Position numbers and translations under genes: made by a program. The notes under the pieces were generated by a model that made no database searches, had not been told where the DNA came from, and saw only the letters and a program-made list of their open reading frames with translations. Shown here in pieces: positions 1 through 9,669 of a stretch of 64,000 nucleotides of DNA. The stretch lies in the NCBI GenBank assembly GCA_016195665.1, contig JACPZD010000001.1, positions 124,001 through 188,000 of the forward strand, read 5' to 3'. Within the stretch, counting starts at the first letter, position 1. Each line of letters opens with the position of its first letter. The DNA comes from Gammaproteobacteria bacterium. GTDB taxonomy: Bacteria > Pseudomonadota > Gammaproteobacteria > SURF-13.

Positions 1-2604
1 GGGCAAAACAATCCTCAGGGGGGCGGGGATGGCGACGTCTCATCACAGGCCTACGAAAAGGCGGAAACCGCACTCAATACACTTATTCAACTCAATGTAG
101 AAGCAGCCAACGCGGCCAGCGCCAAGGCCGATAGGGTCTATACCCAGTCGTTAATCTGGCTATTAGCCGCCGTGTCGGTAAGCATCCTGGTGATGGTCCT
201 GCTCAGCGTGGTGATGAACGACCGTATCGGCCGGCCTATCCGGCGGCTCGCCAGGGTAGCGGGTAAAATCAGCATGGGCGATCTTGGGGCGCGCACCCGG
301 CTCAACTACGAGAGGGACGAGTTGGGCGAGCTTGCCCAGGCCTTTGATGAAATGGCCAAGACCTTGCAGCGCCGCAAGCAAGAGGCCGAGCAGGCGGCGC
401 GTGAGTTGCGTAATAGTGAAGAGCGCCTGCAGTTGGTCGCCAAGGCCAGTAACGACGCGATTTGGGATCTCGACTTGATCACCGAGGATCTCATTTGGAA
501 TGAGCACTTTGCGACCATGTTCGGTTATCGTCAGGAAGACATCGAGCCCGGCATGGCGTCCTGGAATAACCGCGTGCACCCGGAAGACAGAGAGCGCGTG
601 CTGAAGAGCATCCACGATTTGCTTAATAGCGGCGGGAGTTATTGGTCTGAAGAATACCGCTTCCGCCGCAGCGACGGCAGCTACGCCTATCTGCTTGATC
701 GGGGTTATGTCGTGCATGACGATACCGGCAAACCGGTGCGTATGATCGGTTCCATGGTGGATCTTACCGAGCGTAAGCAGATCGAGCTGACGCTGAGCAA
801 GAAATACGATCAGTTGCAGGCGATTTATCGTCTGACCGACGCGGTCAATCAGGCCGGCTCGGTTGAAAGTGTGTACCAAGAGGCGCTCAATGCCTTGCAA
901 GACACATTACATGCAGATCGCGCCTCCATCCTGCTGTTTGATGAACAGGGGGTCATGCGCTTCGTCGCCTGGCGCGGGCTTTCCGAACACTACCGGAGAG
1001 TAGCGGAGGGCCATAGTCCGTGGTCCGTCCATGACACCGCTGCCCAGCCGATTCTGGTCGCGGACGCCAAGCAAGAACCCAGCCTGGAAACATTCCGTGA
1101 GACGCTCAAGGAGGAAGGCATCCGCGCCCTGGCATTTATCCCCATACTTTATCAAAAACGGCTGTTGGGTAAGTTCATGGTGTATTACAATCTGCCGCAC
1201 GCCTTTTCCCACGAAGAAACCCAACTGGCTCAGACCGTCGCCAGCCATATCGCCTTCGCCATTGAGCGCGTGCAGCAAACGGCCAAGCTGGAACATCAGG
1301 CCCTCTACGACAGCCTCACCGATATCCCCAACCGCACTTTATTACATGATCGCCTGAGGCAGGCCGTCATCGCCGGTCAGCGCGCAGGCGCCTCGCTGGC
1401 CCTGCTGTTGATAGACCTGGACCGCTTCAAGGAGATCAACGATACCCTGGGTCACGACCGGGGTGATCAGGTCTTGAAACAGATCGGCCCGCGCATTCAG
1501 GGTGTGCTGCGGCTATCCGACAGCGTCGCGCGCCTGGGGGGCGACGAGTTCGCCGTGCTGTTGCCGACGGTGAGCAACGCCGACCATGCCGTGCTCACCG
1601 CAGGCAAGATCCTGCAGGCGTTGCAGACGCCGTTTCCGGTGGAGGGTCTGGAACTTGAGATCGGTGCGAGCATCGGTATCGTGCTCTGCCCCGAACATGG
1701 CGCCGACGCCGAGTTGCTTATGCAGCGCGCTGATGTGGCGATGTATATCGCCAAGCAGCAAGGCAGCGGCTACGCGATCTATGCCCCGGAGCTCGATCAG
1801 CACAGTCCACAAAAGCTCACCCTGATGAGCGAATTGCGCCACGCCATCGAACACGATGAACTGGTGCTCTACTATCAACCCAAGCTCAGTCTCAAGACGC
1901 AAAGCATCATCGGGGTCGAGGCGCTGGTGCGCTGGCGCCATCCGCAGCGCGGTCTGATTTATCCCGACCAGTTCATCCCCTTGGCGGAACAAACGGGTTT
2001 AGTCAAACCGCTTTCGCTGTGGGTGATAGACCATGCCTTACGGCAGCACATCGCTTGGCAGCGCCTGGGTCTGGCCATCAGCGTGGCGGTGAATCTTTCC
2101 GCACGTAATCTGCATGACCAGGAGTTGCCCAGACAGATTGCTGAATTGCTTCGGCTACATCAGATCAAGCCGCATATGCTGGATATCGAGATCACGGAGA
2201 GCGCGATCATGGCCGATCCCGCGCGCGCCCTGGAGGTGCTCACCCGGCTCAGCGATATGGGCGTCAAACTCTCGATAGATGACTTCGGCACCGGTTATTC
2301 CTCGCTCGCCTATCTCAAAAAATTACCGGTGGACGCGGTCAAGATAGACAAATCTTTTGTCATGGATATGGCCAAGGACGCAGACAACGCCATGATCGTG
2401 CGCTCCACCATAGATCTCGCCCACAACCTGGGGGTACAGGTCATCGCCGAAGGGGTGGAGGTGCATGAAGCGTGGATCGAATTATCCATTCTTGGCTGCG
2501 ACGCCGCGCAGGGTTATTACATCAATCGTCCCATCCCCGCTGCTGAATTTATCCCCTGGCTCAACGGCTCACCTTGGGAATTGGCAAGAACGGTACCGGC
2601 GTGA
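1..2604 (+). CDS. HAMP–PAS–GAF–GGDEF–EAL cyclic-di-GMP enzyme, 5' end outside the window
   Basis: Inner-membrane sensor that probably makes and/or breaks cyclic di-GMP. The frame is open from base 1, so the N-terminus and most of the periplasmic sensor lie upstream. What remains is (window codon numbers) the end of a helical periplasmic domain, one membrane helix at about 52–72, HAMP 73–127, PAS 140–255, GAF 265–425, GGDEF 430–600 and EAL 610–855. The cyclase signature GGDEF is at 513–517 and is preceded by an intact RxxD inhibitory site (RLSD). The phosphodiesterase signature EALVRW starts at 640, and the downstream DDFGTGYSSL and KIDKSFV motifs are intact, so both activities look possible. 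A GTG at 172 is only an internal codon. The sensed signal is unknown. Confidence 0.95.
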   Translation, partial: GQNNPQGGGDGDVSSQAYEKAETALNTLIQLNVEAANAASAKADRVYTQSLIWLLAAVSVSILVMVLLSVVMNDRIGRPIRRLARVAGKISMGDLGARTRLNYERDELGELAQAFDEMAKTLQRRKQEAEQAARELRNSEERLQLVAKASNDAIWDLDLITEDLIWNEHFATMFGYRQEDIEPGMASWNNRVHPEDRERVLKSIHDLLNSGGSYWSEEYRFRRSDGSYAYLLDRGYVVHDDTGKPVRMIGSMVDLTERKQIELTLSKKYDQLQAIYRLTDAVNQAGSVESVYQEALNALQDTLHADRASILLFDEQGVMRFVAWRGLSEHYRRVAEGHSPWSVHDTAAQPILVADAKQEPSLETFRETLKEEGIRALAFIPILYQKRLLGKFMVYYNLPHAFSHEETQLAQTVASHIAFAIERVQQTAKLEHQALYDSLTDIPNRTLLHDRLRQAVIAGQRAGASLALLLIDLDRFKEINDTLGHDRGDQVLKQIGPRIQGVLRLSDSVARLGGDEFAVLLPTVSNADHAVLTAGKILQALQTPFPVEGLELEIGASIGIVLCPEHGADAELLMQRADVAMYIAKQQGSGYAIYAPELDQHSPQKLTLMSELRHAIEHDELVLYYQPKLSLKTQSIIGVEALVRWRHPQRGLIYPDQFIPLAEQTGLVKPLSLWVIDHALRQHIAWQRLGLAISVAVNLSARNLHDQELPRQIAELLRLHQIKPHMLDIEITESAIMADPARALEVLTRLSDMGVKLSIDDFGTGYSSLAYLKKLPVDAVKIDKSFVMDMAKDADNAMIVRSTIDLAHNLGVQVIAEGVEVHEAWIELSILGCDAAQGYYINRPIPAAEFIPWLNGSPWELARTVPA

Positions 2605-2630
2605 ACTACTGATGAACTCATAAATCTAAA

Positions 2631-2754
2631 CCGCCAAGACGCCGAGGTCACAAAGAAATTTAAAACGTTGAAAATCAAACTCGTCAACCCGCAGGGTGAC
2701 CACTCAAGCTTGCTCAACTTCTTGTCTAATTTAGCGTTCTTGGCGCCTTGGCGG
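2631..2754. repeat. CCGCCAAG-type palindromic repeat, copy 1
   Basis: The core begins CCGCCAAGACGCCGAGG and ends with the near-complement CTTGGCGCCTTGGCGG. Similar cores recur at 44161, 51464, 54691 and 60280. This copy lacks recognisable TAAGGAA/CTCTGA ends, so it is probably an older copy. It fills the gap between the c-di-GMP gene and the first slp gene. Confidence 0.8.
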
Positions 2755-2824
2755 TTTCAACCGCTTTTTCCAGGATAAACTCAGGCTGCAACTCCCGGCC
2801 GCTACCGGAGTCGAAACCGGTATC

Positions 2825-3373
2825 ATGGTGAAAATAGCTCATAGATCGAATCTTCGTTACGCCGGACCGGCACTCGTCGCGTTGTTAACTGCGTGCGCCA
2901 CCACACCGCCGTCCGCCTTACAGGGCACATTCTCCACCCTCACCCCGCAGCAGTCCCTTACACAGGCCGCGACGGGCCAGTCGGTACGCTGGGGTGGCGA
3001 GATCATCCAAACCCTGCCGGGCAAAGACGAGACCTGCTTCGAGATCATCGCCCGTCCGCTCGACGGCACGGCTCGCCCCATCCTCGGCGACAATGCGCAG
3101 CAGGGCCGCTTTATCGCCTGCAGCCAGGGTTTTTACGACCCCGAGGTATACGCCAAGGGGCGTGAGCTGACGGTAGCCGGCCGGCTCCGCTCGCCCACTC
3201 AGGGCAAAATCGGCGAGTACGAGTACCATTATCCGCGCGTTGAGATAGACAGGCTGCAGCTGTGGCCGCTGCGTGTCAGGGTTTATGACTACCCGCCGTA
3301 TTACTACGACCCCTTCTATGATCCCTTTTATGATCCGTTCTGGCCGTTTGGGCATCCCCGGCGCTGGCGATGA
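2825..3373 (+). CDS. Slp family outer-membrane lipoprotein, first copy
   Basis: 182 residues, resembling the Slp (starvation-inducible outer-membrane lipoprotein) family. The N-terminus has a short hydrophobic stretch ending in the lipobox-like LLTAC at about residue 23, so the mature protein should be lipid-anchored. The family-type WGG.I segment and the YxxG-REL-V-G segment are visible. The C-terminus carries a tyrosine/proline/aspartate-rich tail with a repeated YDPF motif that the second copy lacks. The stop overlaps the start of the next slp gene by four bases (ATGA), so the two are translationally coupled. The molecular function of the family is not established. Confidence 0.85.
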   Translation: MVKIAHRSNLRYAGPALVALLTACATTPPSALQGTFSTLTPQQSLTQAATGQSVRWGGEIIQTLPGKDETCFEIIARPLDGTARPILGDNAQQGRFIACSQGFYDPEVYAKGRELTVAGRLRSPTQGKIGEYEYHYPRVEIDRLQLWPLRVRVYDYPPYYYDPFYDPFYDPFWPFGHPRRWR

Positions 3374-3873
3374 CTGTGACGAAGCACGCCTTGGGTCTAT
3401 TCGCGATGATGCTGACGGCCTGCGCCGCTACATCCCCGTTTGGCAGCGCAAAGCTGTCCGGGACGGACAAGACCCTCTCGTATCAACAGGCCGTAACGGA
3501 TTCCGGGCCGCTGCGCGGCCGGCGCATCGTGTGGGGCGGCAGCATCATCGCCACGCGCAATCTGGCGCAGCACACCGAGGTGGTGGTGCTCGCCTATCCC
3601 TTGGATGCGCAGGCGCAGCCGCTCATCTCGAAATCCGCACTCGGCCGCTTCGTCCTGATCTGGCCCGGCTATCTGGAGTCAGCGGACTATGCGCCCGGCC
3701 GCCGGCTGAGCGTCATCGGTGATCTGGACGGTCTTCGTGACGAGCTGCTGGGGGGATCCCGCCACACCTACCCGGTGATACAGGCTCAATATCTCTATCT
3801 ATGGCCGCTCGAAACCGGACCGGCAGTTTCGCCCCGCTTCCATATTGGCGTGGGAGTAGGTGTCAGATTGTGA
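3370..3873 (+). CDS. Slp family outer-membrane lipoprotein, second copy
   Basis: 167 residues and paralogous to the preceding gene: a lipobox-like MLTAC near residue 18, the same WGGSII segment, and a PG-YLES-DYAPGR-L-V-G segment. It starts inside the last codons of the upstream gene (ATGA overlap), which fixes the start and indicates one mRNA. The C-terminus is glycine/valine-rich and unlike that of the first copy. The tandem arrangement suggests duplication followed by divergence. Function unknown beyond an outer-membrane lipoprotein. Confidence 0.85.
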   Translation: MTVTKHALGLFAMMLTACAATSPFGSAKLSGTDKTLSYQQAVTDSGPLRGRRIVWGGSIIATRNLAQHTEVVVLAYPLDAQAQPLISKSALGRFVLIWPGYLESADYAPGRRLSVIGDLDGLRDELLGGSRHTYPVIQAQYLYLWPLETGPAVSPRFHIGVGVGVRL

Positions 3874-3978
3874 CGTAACTATTTGACTTATATAATAAAG
3901 ATTATAAACACCCTTTTTATCGTATACTAGTAACTCAATATCTTCTTTCCTGACAATACCACTTTGCAGTAAAAGGTC

Positions 3979-5418
3979 ATGAATACCTCCATCGAAATCG
4001 CCCGCAATCTGATCCTGGCGCCCTCCGGCATGGACGAGGCCGCGCTTTATAACGTGCTCGACCAGATCATGCATCACCGCATTGACAGCGCCGACATGTA
4101 TTTTCAATCCAGCCGCCAGGAGTCGTGGCATCTGGAAGACGGCATCGTCAAGGAAGGCAGCCACAATATCGAACAGGGCGTGGGCGTGCGCGCGGTCAGC
4201 GGCGAAAAAACCGGCTTCGCCTATTCCGACGAAATCCTGTTGCCGGCGCTGACCCAGGCCGCCAAGACCGCACGCGCCATTGCGCGCAACGGTCAGCACG
4301 GCAGCGTCAAAAGCTGGCAGGGCAAGGCGGGTCATGCGCTGTATGTGCCCCTCGACCCGGTAGCCACGCTCACCGAAACCGGCAAGGTGCAGCTTTTGCA
4401 CCTGCTGGACAGCGAGGCGCGCCGGCTCGACCCGCGCATCAAGCAGGTGATGGTGAGCCTGGCCGCTGAACAGGACGTGATCTTAGTGGTAGGCAGCGAC
4501 GGCGCATTTGCCGCCGACGTGCGGCCGCTGGTGCGGCTCAACGTGAGCGTGATCGCGGAGCAAGGCGGCCGGCGTGAACAGGGCAGTGCGGGCGGTGGCG
4601 GGCGGGTGAGTTACCAGTACTTTCTCGACAGCGAGCGCGGTCTCGGCTACGCACGCGAAGCCGTGCGGCAGGCCTTGGTGAATTTGGAAGCGGTGGCGGC
4701 GCCCGCCGGCACCATGCAGGTGGTGCTGGGCCCCGGCTGGCCGGGCGTGCTGCTGCACGAGGCCATCGGCCACGGCCTGGAGGGCGACTTCAATCGCAAG
4801 GGCAGCTCCGCCTTCGCGGGACGCATCGGCGAACGGGTGGCCTCGGAACAGTGCACGGTGGTGGACGACGGCACGCTCGAAAACCGGCGCGGCTCGCTAA
4901 ACCTCGACGACGAAGGCACACCGACACAGTGCACCACGCTCATCGAAAACGGCATCCTCAAGGGCTATATCCACGACAAGCTGAATGCACGTCTGATGGG
5001 CGTCAAGCCGACCGGCAACGGGCGGCGTGAATCCTACGCGCATCTACCCATGCCGCGCATGACCAACACCTACATGCTGGCGGGCGGCTATTCGCCGGAT
5101 GAAATCATCCGCTCGGTGGACAAGGGCCTGTACGCCGTCAACTTCGGCGGCGGCCAGGTGGACATCACCTCCGGCAAGTTCGTATTCTCGGCGAGCGAGG
5201 CCTATCTGATTGAGAACGGCAGAATTACAAGACCCGTGAAGGGTGCGACCCTGATTGGCAACGGCCCGGATGTGCTCATGCGCGTGTCCATGGTCGGCAA
5301 CGATCTGGAGCTCGACACCGGCGTCGGCACCTGCGGCAAGGAAGGTCAAAGCGTGCCGGTGGGCGTCGGCCAGCCGACGCTGCGGATTGATGGGTTGACG
5401 GTGGGCGGGACGGCGTAG
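3979..5418 (+). CDS. tldD: TldD metalloprotease subunit
   Basis: 479 residues, full length for TldD. With TldE/PmbA it forms a cytosolic zinc protease that trims leader peptides and degrades unfolded peptides. The metal and catalytic motif [11 protein letters not shown] lies at about residue 258. The C-terminal glycine-rich [17 protein letters not shown] signature is intact. The start is an ATG after AAAAGG. A TTGACT box at 3883–3888 in AT-rich DNA could be part of its promoter, although the −10 is not clear. No tldE/pmbA gene is in the window, so the partner must be elsewhere. Confidence 0.97.
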   Translation: MNTSIEIARNLILAPSGMDEAALYNVLDQIMHHRIDSADMYFQSSRQESWHLEDGIVKEGSHNIEQGVGVRAVSGEKTGFAYSDEILLPALTQAAKTARAIARNGQHGSVKSWQGKAGHALYVPLDPVATLTETGKVQLLHLLDSEARRLDPRIKQVMVSLAAEQDVILVVGSDGAFAADVRPLVRLNVSVIAEQGGRREQGSAGGGGRVSYQYFLDSERGLGYAREAVRQALVNLEAVAAPAGTMQVVLGPGWPGVLLHEAIGHGLEGDFNRKGSSAFAGRIGERVASEQCTVVDDGTLENRRGSLNLDDEGTPTQCTTLIENGILKGYIHDKLNARLMGVKPTGNGRRESYAHLPMPRMTNTYMLAGGYSPDEIIRSVDKGLYAVNFGGGQVDITSGKFVFSASEAYLIENGRITRPVKGATLIGNGPDVLMRVSMVGNDLELDTGVGTCGKEGQSVPVGVGQPTLRIDGLTVGGTA

Positions 5419-5421
5419 TAC

Positions 5422-5564
5422 TAAGAGCTTATCCACAAATAATTTACCGCAGAGGACGCAGAGGAATACCTTACAAGAAGGGTTTGTTTCTCCTCCGCGC
5501 CCTCCGTGGTGAAGCCTTTTCATCGCAAGGGAGACACAGGGGAGCTATTTATGGATATGCTCTA
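5422..5564. mobile_element. Transposase-less element, CCGCAGAGG core, copy A
   Basis: About 143 bp. The left end reads TAAGAGCTTATCCACAAATA and the right end is its imperfect complement TATTTATGGATATGCTCTA. The interior begins ACCGCAGAGGACGCAGAGG and contains a diverged complement (CTCCGCGCCCTCCGTGG). It is nearly identical to the copy at 50172–50315, including the terminal inverted repeats, and has no coding capacity. It fills the whole gap between the convergent tldD and oxidoreductase genes, and its right end contains the stop codon of the latter. Flanks CTAAG and CTAAA suggest a 5-bp target duplication. Confidence 0.85.
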
Positions 5565-6326
5565 AATCCCCGCATACCACTCGTAGCCTTCATCTTCCCA
5601 GTAGCCGCCATTGCCGTCGGCGATCTTCTCAAAGCTCTCCACCAGCTCGATCTTCATCAGATATTTAGCGTGTTTGTAACCGAGCTGGCGCTCCACGCGC
5701 AGCCGCAGCGGCGCGCCGTTGGCGATGGGCAGCGGCTTATCGTTGAGCTCGTAGGCCAAGATCGTCTGCGGATGATAGGCATCTTCCATGTCTACGCTTT
5801 CGTAATATTTCTTACCGTCCTCATCCATCGGATCGGCGCAATAAAACATCACATAGCGGGCATTGGGCAGCGGCTTGACCCGCTCCAGCACGGTGCCGAG
5901 CCGCACGCCCTTCCACTTGCCGATGGCGCTCCAGCCCTCCACGCAATCGTGGCGGGTGATCTGCGTGCGTGCAGGCAGTGAGTGCAATTCGGCCAAGGAA
6001 AGGCTGCCTGGGTGTTCGACCAGCCCTGTGACCTCCAGACGCCAGTTGATAAACTCATTGGCGGCGAGCGCCCGATACTCGGGACTGTCTGGATTGTCGG
6101 TGCCGTTGCTGCGAAATACCGGGGAGAGATCCGCTGCGCTGAATTCCTTCGCCATCGCGTTGCGCGCCGTGACCAGGCGTTGAACGCGATAGGTAAGTTG
6201 CTCGGCGCTTTCCAGCATCCGTACGAATCCGTCGTTGCGGGACAGCTTGTCGCAGCCTGCCAAAAACAGCGCTGAGATCCCTCCGAGGGCCCTGAAAATA
6301 AAATTGCGGCGATTTATTTTGTTCAT
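5562..6326 (-). CDS. Tat-exported molybdopterin oxidoreductase (sulfite oxidase fold)
   Basis: 254 residues. It matches the molybdopterin-binding domain of the sulfite oxidase/MsrP superfamily, with the molybdenum-ligand cysteine in RHDCVEGWS near residue 141. The N-terminus has a twin-arginine motif (NRRNFIF) followed by a hydrophobic stretch ending LAGC, so the protein is expected to fold in the cytoplasm with cofactor, cross by Tat and perhaps become lipid-anchored. It overlaps the upstream cytochrome b gene by ATGA, which suggests that cytochrome is its electron partner. It is not a clear MsrP, and the substrate is unknown. Its TAG stop is supplied by the neighbouring repeat element. Confidence 0.88.
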   Translation of the reverse strand: MNKINRRNFIFRALGGISALFLAGCDKLSRNDGFVRMLESAEQLTYRVQRLVTARNAMAKEFSAADLSPVFRSNGTDNPDSPEYRALAANEFINWRLEVTGLVEHPGSLSLAELHSLPARTQITRHDCVEGWSAIGKWKGVRLGTVLERVKPLPNARYVMFYCADPMDEDGKKYYESVDMEDAYHPQTILAYELNDKPLPIANGAPLRLRVERQLGYKHAKYLMKIELVESFEKIADGNGGYWEDEGYEWYAGI

Positions 6327-7132
6327 GAGCGCACCGTATACCAGCCGGTAATCATGGAGCGCAGATTATTCCAGACACCGCTGATCAGCACCATGAAGAC
6401 GTGAATCAGCACAAAGGCGATGAAGGCGAAGGCGGTGATAAAATGAATCGTGCGGGCCGATTGCCGGCCGTCGAATAGCGTCAACAATTCGGGAAAGGAG
6501 GCGTTCAGCATCGGCGACATGGACAAGCCGGTGAGTACGATCAGCGGCCCCAGGCCGAAGATCACCAGGATATAGGTGATCTTCTGCAGCACGTTGTAGC
6601 GGCGCGCGGCCTCACCCTTGGGATGGCGGAACAGAAGATGATCGAGCACGGAGCGGCCGATGCCGCGAAGATCCTTCCACCAGGGGATGAGGTCATTGGC
6701 AAGGTGCCGGCTGATGATAGCGTAGAGTACGAACAGCAGGCCGTTTACGACAAACAGCCAGGCGAAAAACAGGTGCCAGCGCCGCCCCATCGCGAGCCAC
6801 TGCGAGCCGGGTAGGGTAGCCCAGTCGGGAAATCCGCGGGCGCGTGTTTGTCCCGCGCCGTTCGTCGAGACGCCGAGGACGCCCGTGGTGTCATACGCGT
6901 AATCGAGGACGCGGGTCATGCCAATCAACTGGCCGCTCTCATCGCGCATGGCCTTCAGGCTGAGCAGGGCCTTGCCCGGATCGGAGCGTTCGCCCCAGTA
7001 GAGAGAGGGATGGGCGTTGAAGATTTGTAGGCCGCTCATCACCAAAATTATGAGGCACAACACATTGACCCAGTGCATCAGACGGACCGGCAGGCTGTGA
7101 CGATAGATCCAGATTGCGGTTTTATTATTCAT
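6323..7132 (-). CDS. Membrane cytochrome b (b561/thiosulfate-reductase type)
   Basis: About 269 residues with four main membrane helices. The histidines in RHSLPVRLMHW, RRWHLFF, TIHFITAF and LIHVFM are the likely haem b ligands, as in dihaem cytochrome b561-type subunits of formate dehydrogenases and hydrogenases. The start is placed at 7132 (MNNKTAIW) with an AGG about ten bases upstream; an in-frame ATG at 7156 is less likely. The stop overlaps the molybdopterin oxidoreductase start, so the two genes form a periplasmic enzyme plus quinone-linked membrane anchor. Confidence 0.88.
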   Translation of the reverse strand: MNNKTAIWIYRHSLPVRLMHWVNVLCLIILVMSGLQIFNAHPSLYWGERSDPGKALLSLKAMRDESGQLIGMTRVLDYAYDTTGVLGVSTNGAGQTRARGFPDWATLPGSQWLAMGRRWHLFFAWLFVVNGLLFVLYAIISRHLANDLIPWWKDLRGIGRSVLDHLLFRHPKGEAARRYNVLQKITYILVIFGLGPLIVLTGLSMSPMLNASFPELLTLFDGRQSARTIHFITAFAFIAFVLIHVFMVLISGVWNNLRSMITGWYTVRS

Positions 7133-7229
7133 TCTGCATACCTGTAGCATGGGCAAACGTTTTTGTTTGCCCGCGCGTAATCACTGTTATTAGCCTACTC
7201 CGATTAAAATCGTACTACAATCCTCGTTT

Positions 7230-8765
7230 ATGTACAGGGCTATTGTCTTTTTATTAGCGCTGTTCAGCGCGGCTGTTGTATTGAACGGCTGCGCCGGATT
7301 GCCCCACGTCAGTGCGCCGGAGGAAGGGCGCGGTGGCCCGGCACGGCCTTGCGAGGAATTTTTTTCAAGTGTTGACCAGGCGGTGATGAATGCGGGCGCG
7401 GCCGATGCGCAGGCTGCCCGTATCCCAGGCTTCCCCTATCTGCGCGCCGATCGTTTTCTTTCCAGTTTCCGCACCGAAGCGGCCTCAAATGCGGTCTTTA
7501 CCGCTTGGGTGGAGAGGATGCAAACCTTGGCGGAAACCGGCTATCGCGTTGAACTCAACAACCTTGGCGAAGCCGAGCGTGTCCGTCTGCTGCGTTTCAT
7601 TCCGGCAGGCATAAACAGCAATGATCTCAACGCGGCGATACGCGAGTGCGGTGGTATGTTGCGCGGCTCCGACATGAACGACCCGCAGCGGCGTGAAGCG
7701 CTTAGAACGATCGTGCGCGCGCCACCCGAATACCGTAGCTGGCAACGTGTGGCGGGCTTGTACCCGCTGACTGCGATGGCCTTCGCCTGGGGCATTGATC
7801 GCTGGCATGAAGATGTGCGCCAGGTGTTTGCGCGCGACGTCGCCGCACTACCCGTAGATGGACAGCTCATTCGTTATGCACCGGCTGTTGCATCCCCGCC
7901 GCTCAGCGCGCACGAGGTTGCGGCAATATTGGAACGCGCCCGCCGCAATCCGCTGCGTATCCCCGAGCCGAGCGCTGCGGAGTTACAGCACCTCTTCGAG
8001 AATTTTGCGCCCATTTTTGAAGTGGATACCCTATCGGAGGACGATCGCCTTGGCGCGCCGATGTGGGCAAACGGCGAAAACCCTGTCGTTGATACCGCTC
8101 GGCCTACCCTCTACACGCTTAGTTCATACACCCGTTACGCAGATGAAATCCTGCTCCAGTTGAATTACGTCGTGTGGTTCCCCGCGCGCCCGCAGAGCGG
8201 CGCATTCGATCTCTTGGGCGGCCATATGGATGGGATCACCTGGCGCGTGACCTTAACGCCCGACGGCCGTCCATGGATGTACGACATCATCCACAATTGC
8301 GGCTGTTACCATCTGTTTATTCCTGCTCTCCGCGCCGTGCCCCGCGGCCAGCCGGAGACCCTGGAAGAAACCGCCTTCGTTCCTCAGCTTGCGCCGGAAT
8401 TGCAGCCGGGAGCACATCTGACACTACGTATTGCGCACACTACGCACTATTTGCAACGGGTGTTAGGGTCTCCCACAGTAACAAGGCACACCCTCGGTTA
8501 TCGGTGGGCCGGCTATGATGACCTGCGCTCGTTGCCCACTTTATACGGTGGAAGGCGCAGCCTGTTTCTAAGCGATGGCATCGTGCCGGGCAGCGAGCGC
8601 GGCGAAAGATATTTTTTCTGGCCGATGGGTATCCCTCAACCCGGCGCGATGCGCCAATGGGGACATCACGCCACCGCCTTTGTGGGGCGCAGGCATTTCG
8701 ATGATCCGGATATTTTAGAAAGGTATTTTGAACTAGTGCCGCAGCCGGCTATGGAAGCTCATTGA
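7230..8765 (+). CDS. Large lipoprotein of unknown function
   Basis: 511 residues. The N-terminus is a signal peptide ending in a lipobox (LNGC at about 18–21), so it is a secreted lipoprotein. I do not recognise a catalytic family. The C-terminal half contains HNCGCYHLFIP (two cysteines between histidines), FDLLGGHMDG and a Trp/Tyr-rich stretch, suggesting a beta-rich periplasmic domain that may bind a ligand. The gene is divergent from the cytochrome b operon across a 97-bp gap and runs into the remains of a C13 peptidase on the opposite strand. Confidence 0.7.
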   Translation: MYRAIVFLLALFSAAVVLNGCAGLPHVSAPEEGRGGPARPCEEFFSSVDQAVMNAGAADAQAARIPGFPYLRADRFLSSFRTEAASNAVFTAWVERMQTLAETGYRVELNNLGEAERVRLLRFIPAGINSNDLNAAIRECGGMLRGSDMNDPQRREALRTIVRAPPEYRSWQRVAGLYPLTAMAFAWGIDRWHEDVRQVFARDVAALPVDGQLIRYAPAVASPPLSAHEVAAILERARRNPLRIPEPSAAELQHLFENFAPIFEVDTLSEDDRLGAPMWANGENPVVDTARPTLYTLSSYTRYADEILLQLNYVVWFPARPQSGAFDLLGGHMDGITWRVTLTPDGRPWMYDIIHNCGCYHLFIPALRAVPRGQPETLEETAFVPQLAPELQPGAHLTLRIAHTTHYLQRVLGSPTVTRHTLGYRWAGYDDLRSLPTLYGGRRSLFLSDGIVPGSERGERYFFWPMGIPQPGAMRQWGHHATAFVGRRHFDDPDILERYFELVPQPAMEAH

Positions 8766-8825
8766 TTCCGCGCCAAGGCGCTCCAGATCTTTAAGCTTGC
8801 CTTCCATTTCCTTGCCCACGTAGAT

Positions 8826-9640
8826 TTGCGCTGTTTTTTCGTTATTGATTAGCGAGACGGAGCGGCCGCGCGTGTCAAACCGTTCATCGAACTGGCGCTG
8901 GATGTAACGCACCTCCTTCATGAAGACGTCTTGCAGAGCATAACTGCCCATGCCGACGAAATACAGGTCACTGATTCCCGGCCGTTCTGGCAATAGCTTG
9001 GCCTTATGCCTCGGCAATCAATTCCGGCTGACGGTAAAATACCTGCTCCGCGTTTACCCACTTGCGCGGGGCTGAAGATGAAACCTCGTCCCTATCGGCC
9101 AGCCAAAAATCGGTGTGTGGCAGATAATATAATGGCAAGACGGAGATCACCCAAAACACAGCAAACACCGGTAGCAGCCGCGGCAGGCGGCGCGCGCTCA
9201 ACAGTTTGAGACTGAGAAAGAAAATCGACGCTTGCCAGACAACGAGGGCGTAATAGCTGTAATAGATCAGTCGTTGTGGCAGGCCTGGCGGAACTTGCGA
9301 ATAGCTGCCCCAGTAACAGGGTTGCGACATAGATGATGGGCATGGCGCTCCCGGTAATCACCAGTACCTCCAGCACCAGATAGGGCATGCGGTACAGCCA
9401 GGCGATGACTACACAGGCGAGCAGCAGGAGGGTTAAACTCAGGCTGTAGGAAGATAATCCCCACAGGTTGAACTGCGCCGGGGCGCCGATTCAAAAATAA
9501 TCGGCGCCGATCGAGAGCAACAGGTCGAGCGCGAACAGCGCAACGACCTGCTCCAGACTGATATGAAAATCAGCGGGACGAACTTTTTTGAATAGAGCGA
9601 GGTTTAGCCCACTGAGTAAATCTCGGTAAAAATTTCTCAT
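8826..9640 (-). pseudogene. Decayed C13 (legumain-like) family peptidase gene
   Basis: Pieces of one protein can be read in successive frames on the minus strand. They are: an N-terminus from 9640 (MRNFYRDLLSGLN), membrane helices at 9490–9300 (LYRMPYLVLEVLVITGS), a third stretch RLIYYSYYALVVW, and VNAEQVFYRQPELIAEA leading into PERPGISDLYFVG and FDTRGRSVSLINN. The last blocks resemble bacterial membrane-bound C13 peptidases. There is an in-frame TGA near 9495, a frameshift near 9310 and another near 9005. The catalytic His and Cys that should follow are missing. The gene is therefore dead. Confidence 0.75.
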
Positions 9641-9669
9641 GAGGCGCTCTTGAGTTTATGTGGCAAAAA

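Noticed and set aside
2631-2754. CCGCCAAG palindromes considered as CRISPR repeats
   Set aside because: Only paired inverted arms at each locus, no array of equal repeats with spacers and no cas genes.
9495-9497. In-frame TGA in the C13 peptidase as a selenocysteine codon
   Set aside because: The gene has further frameshifts and no catalytic end, so the TGA is simple decay.
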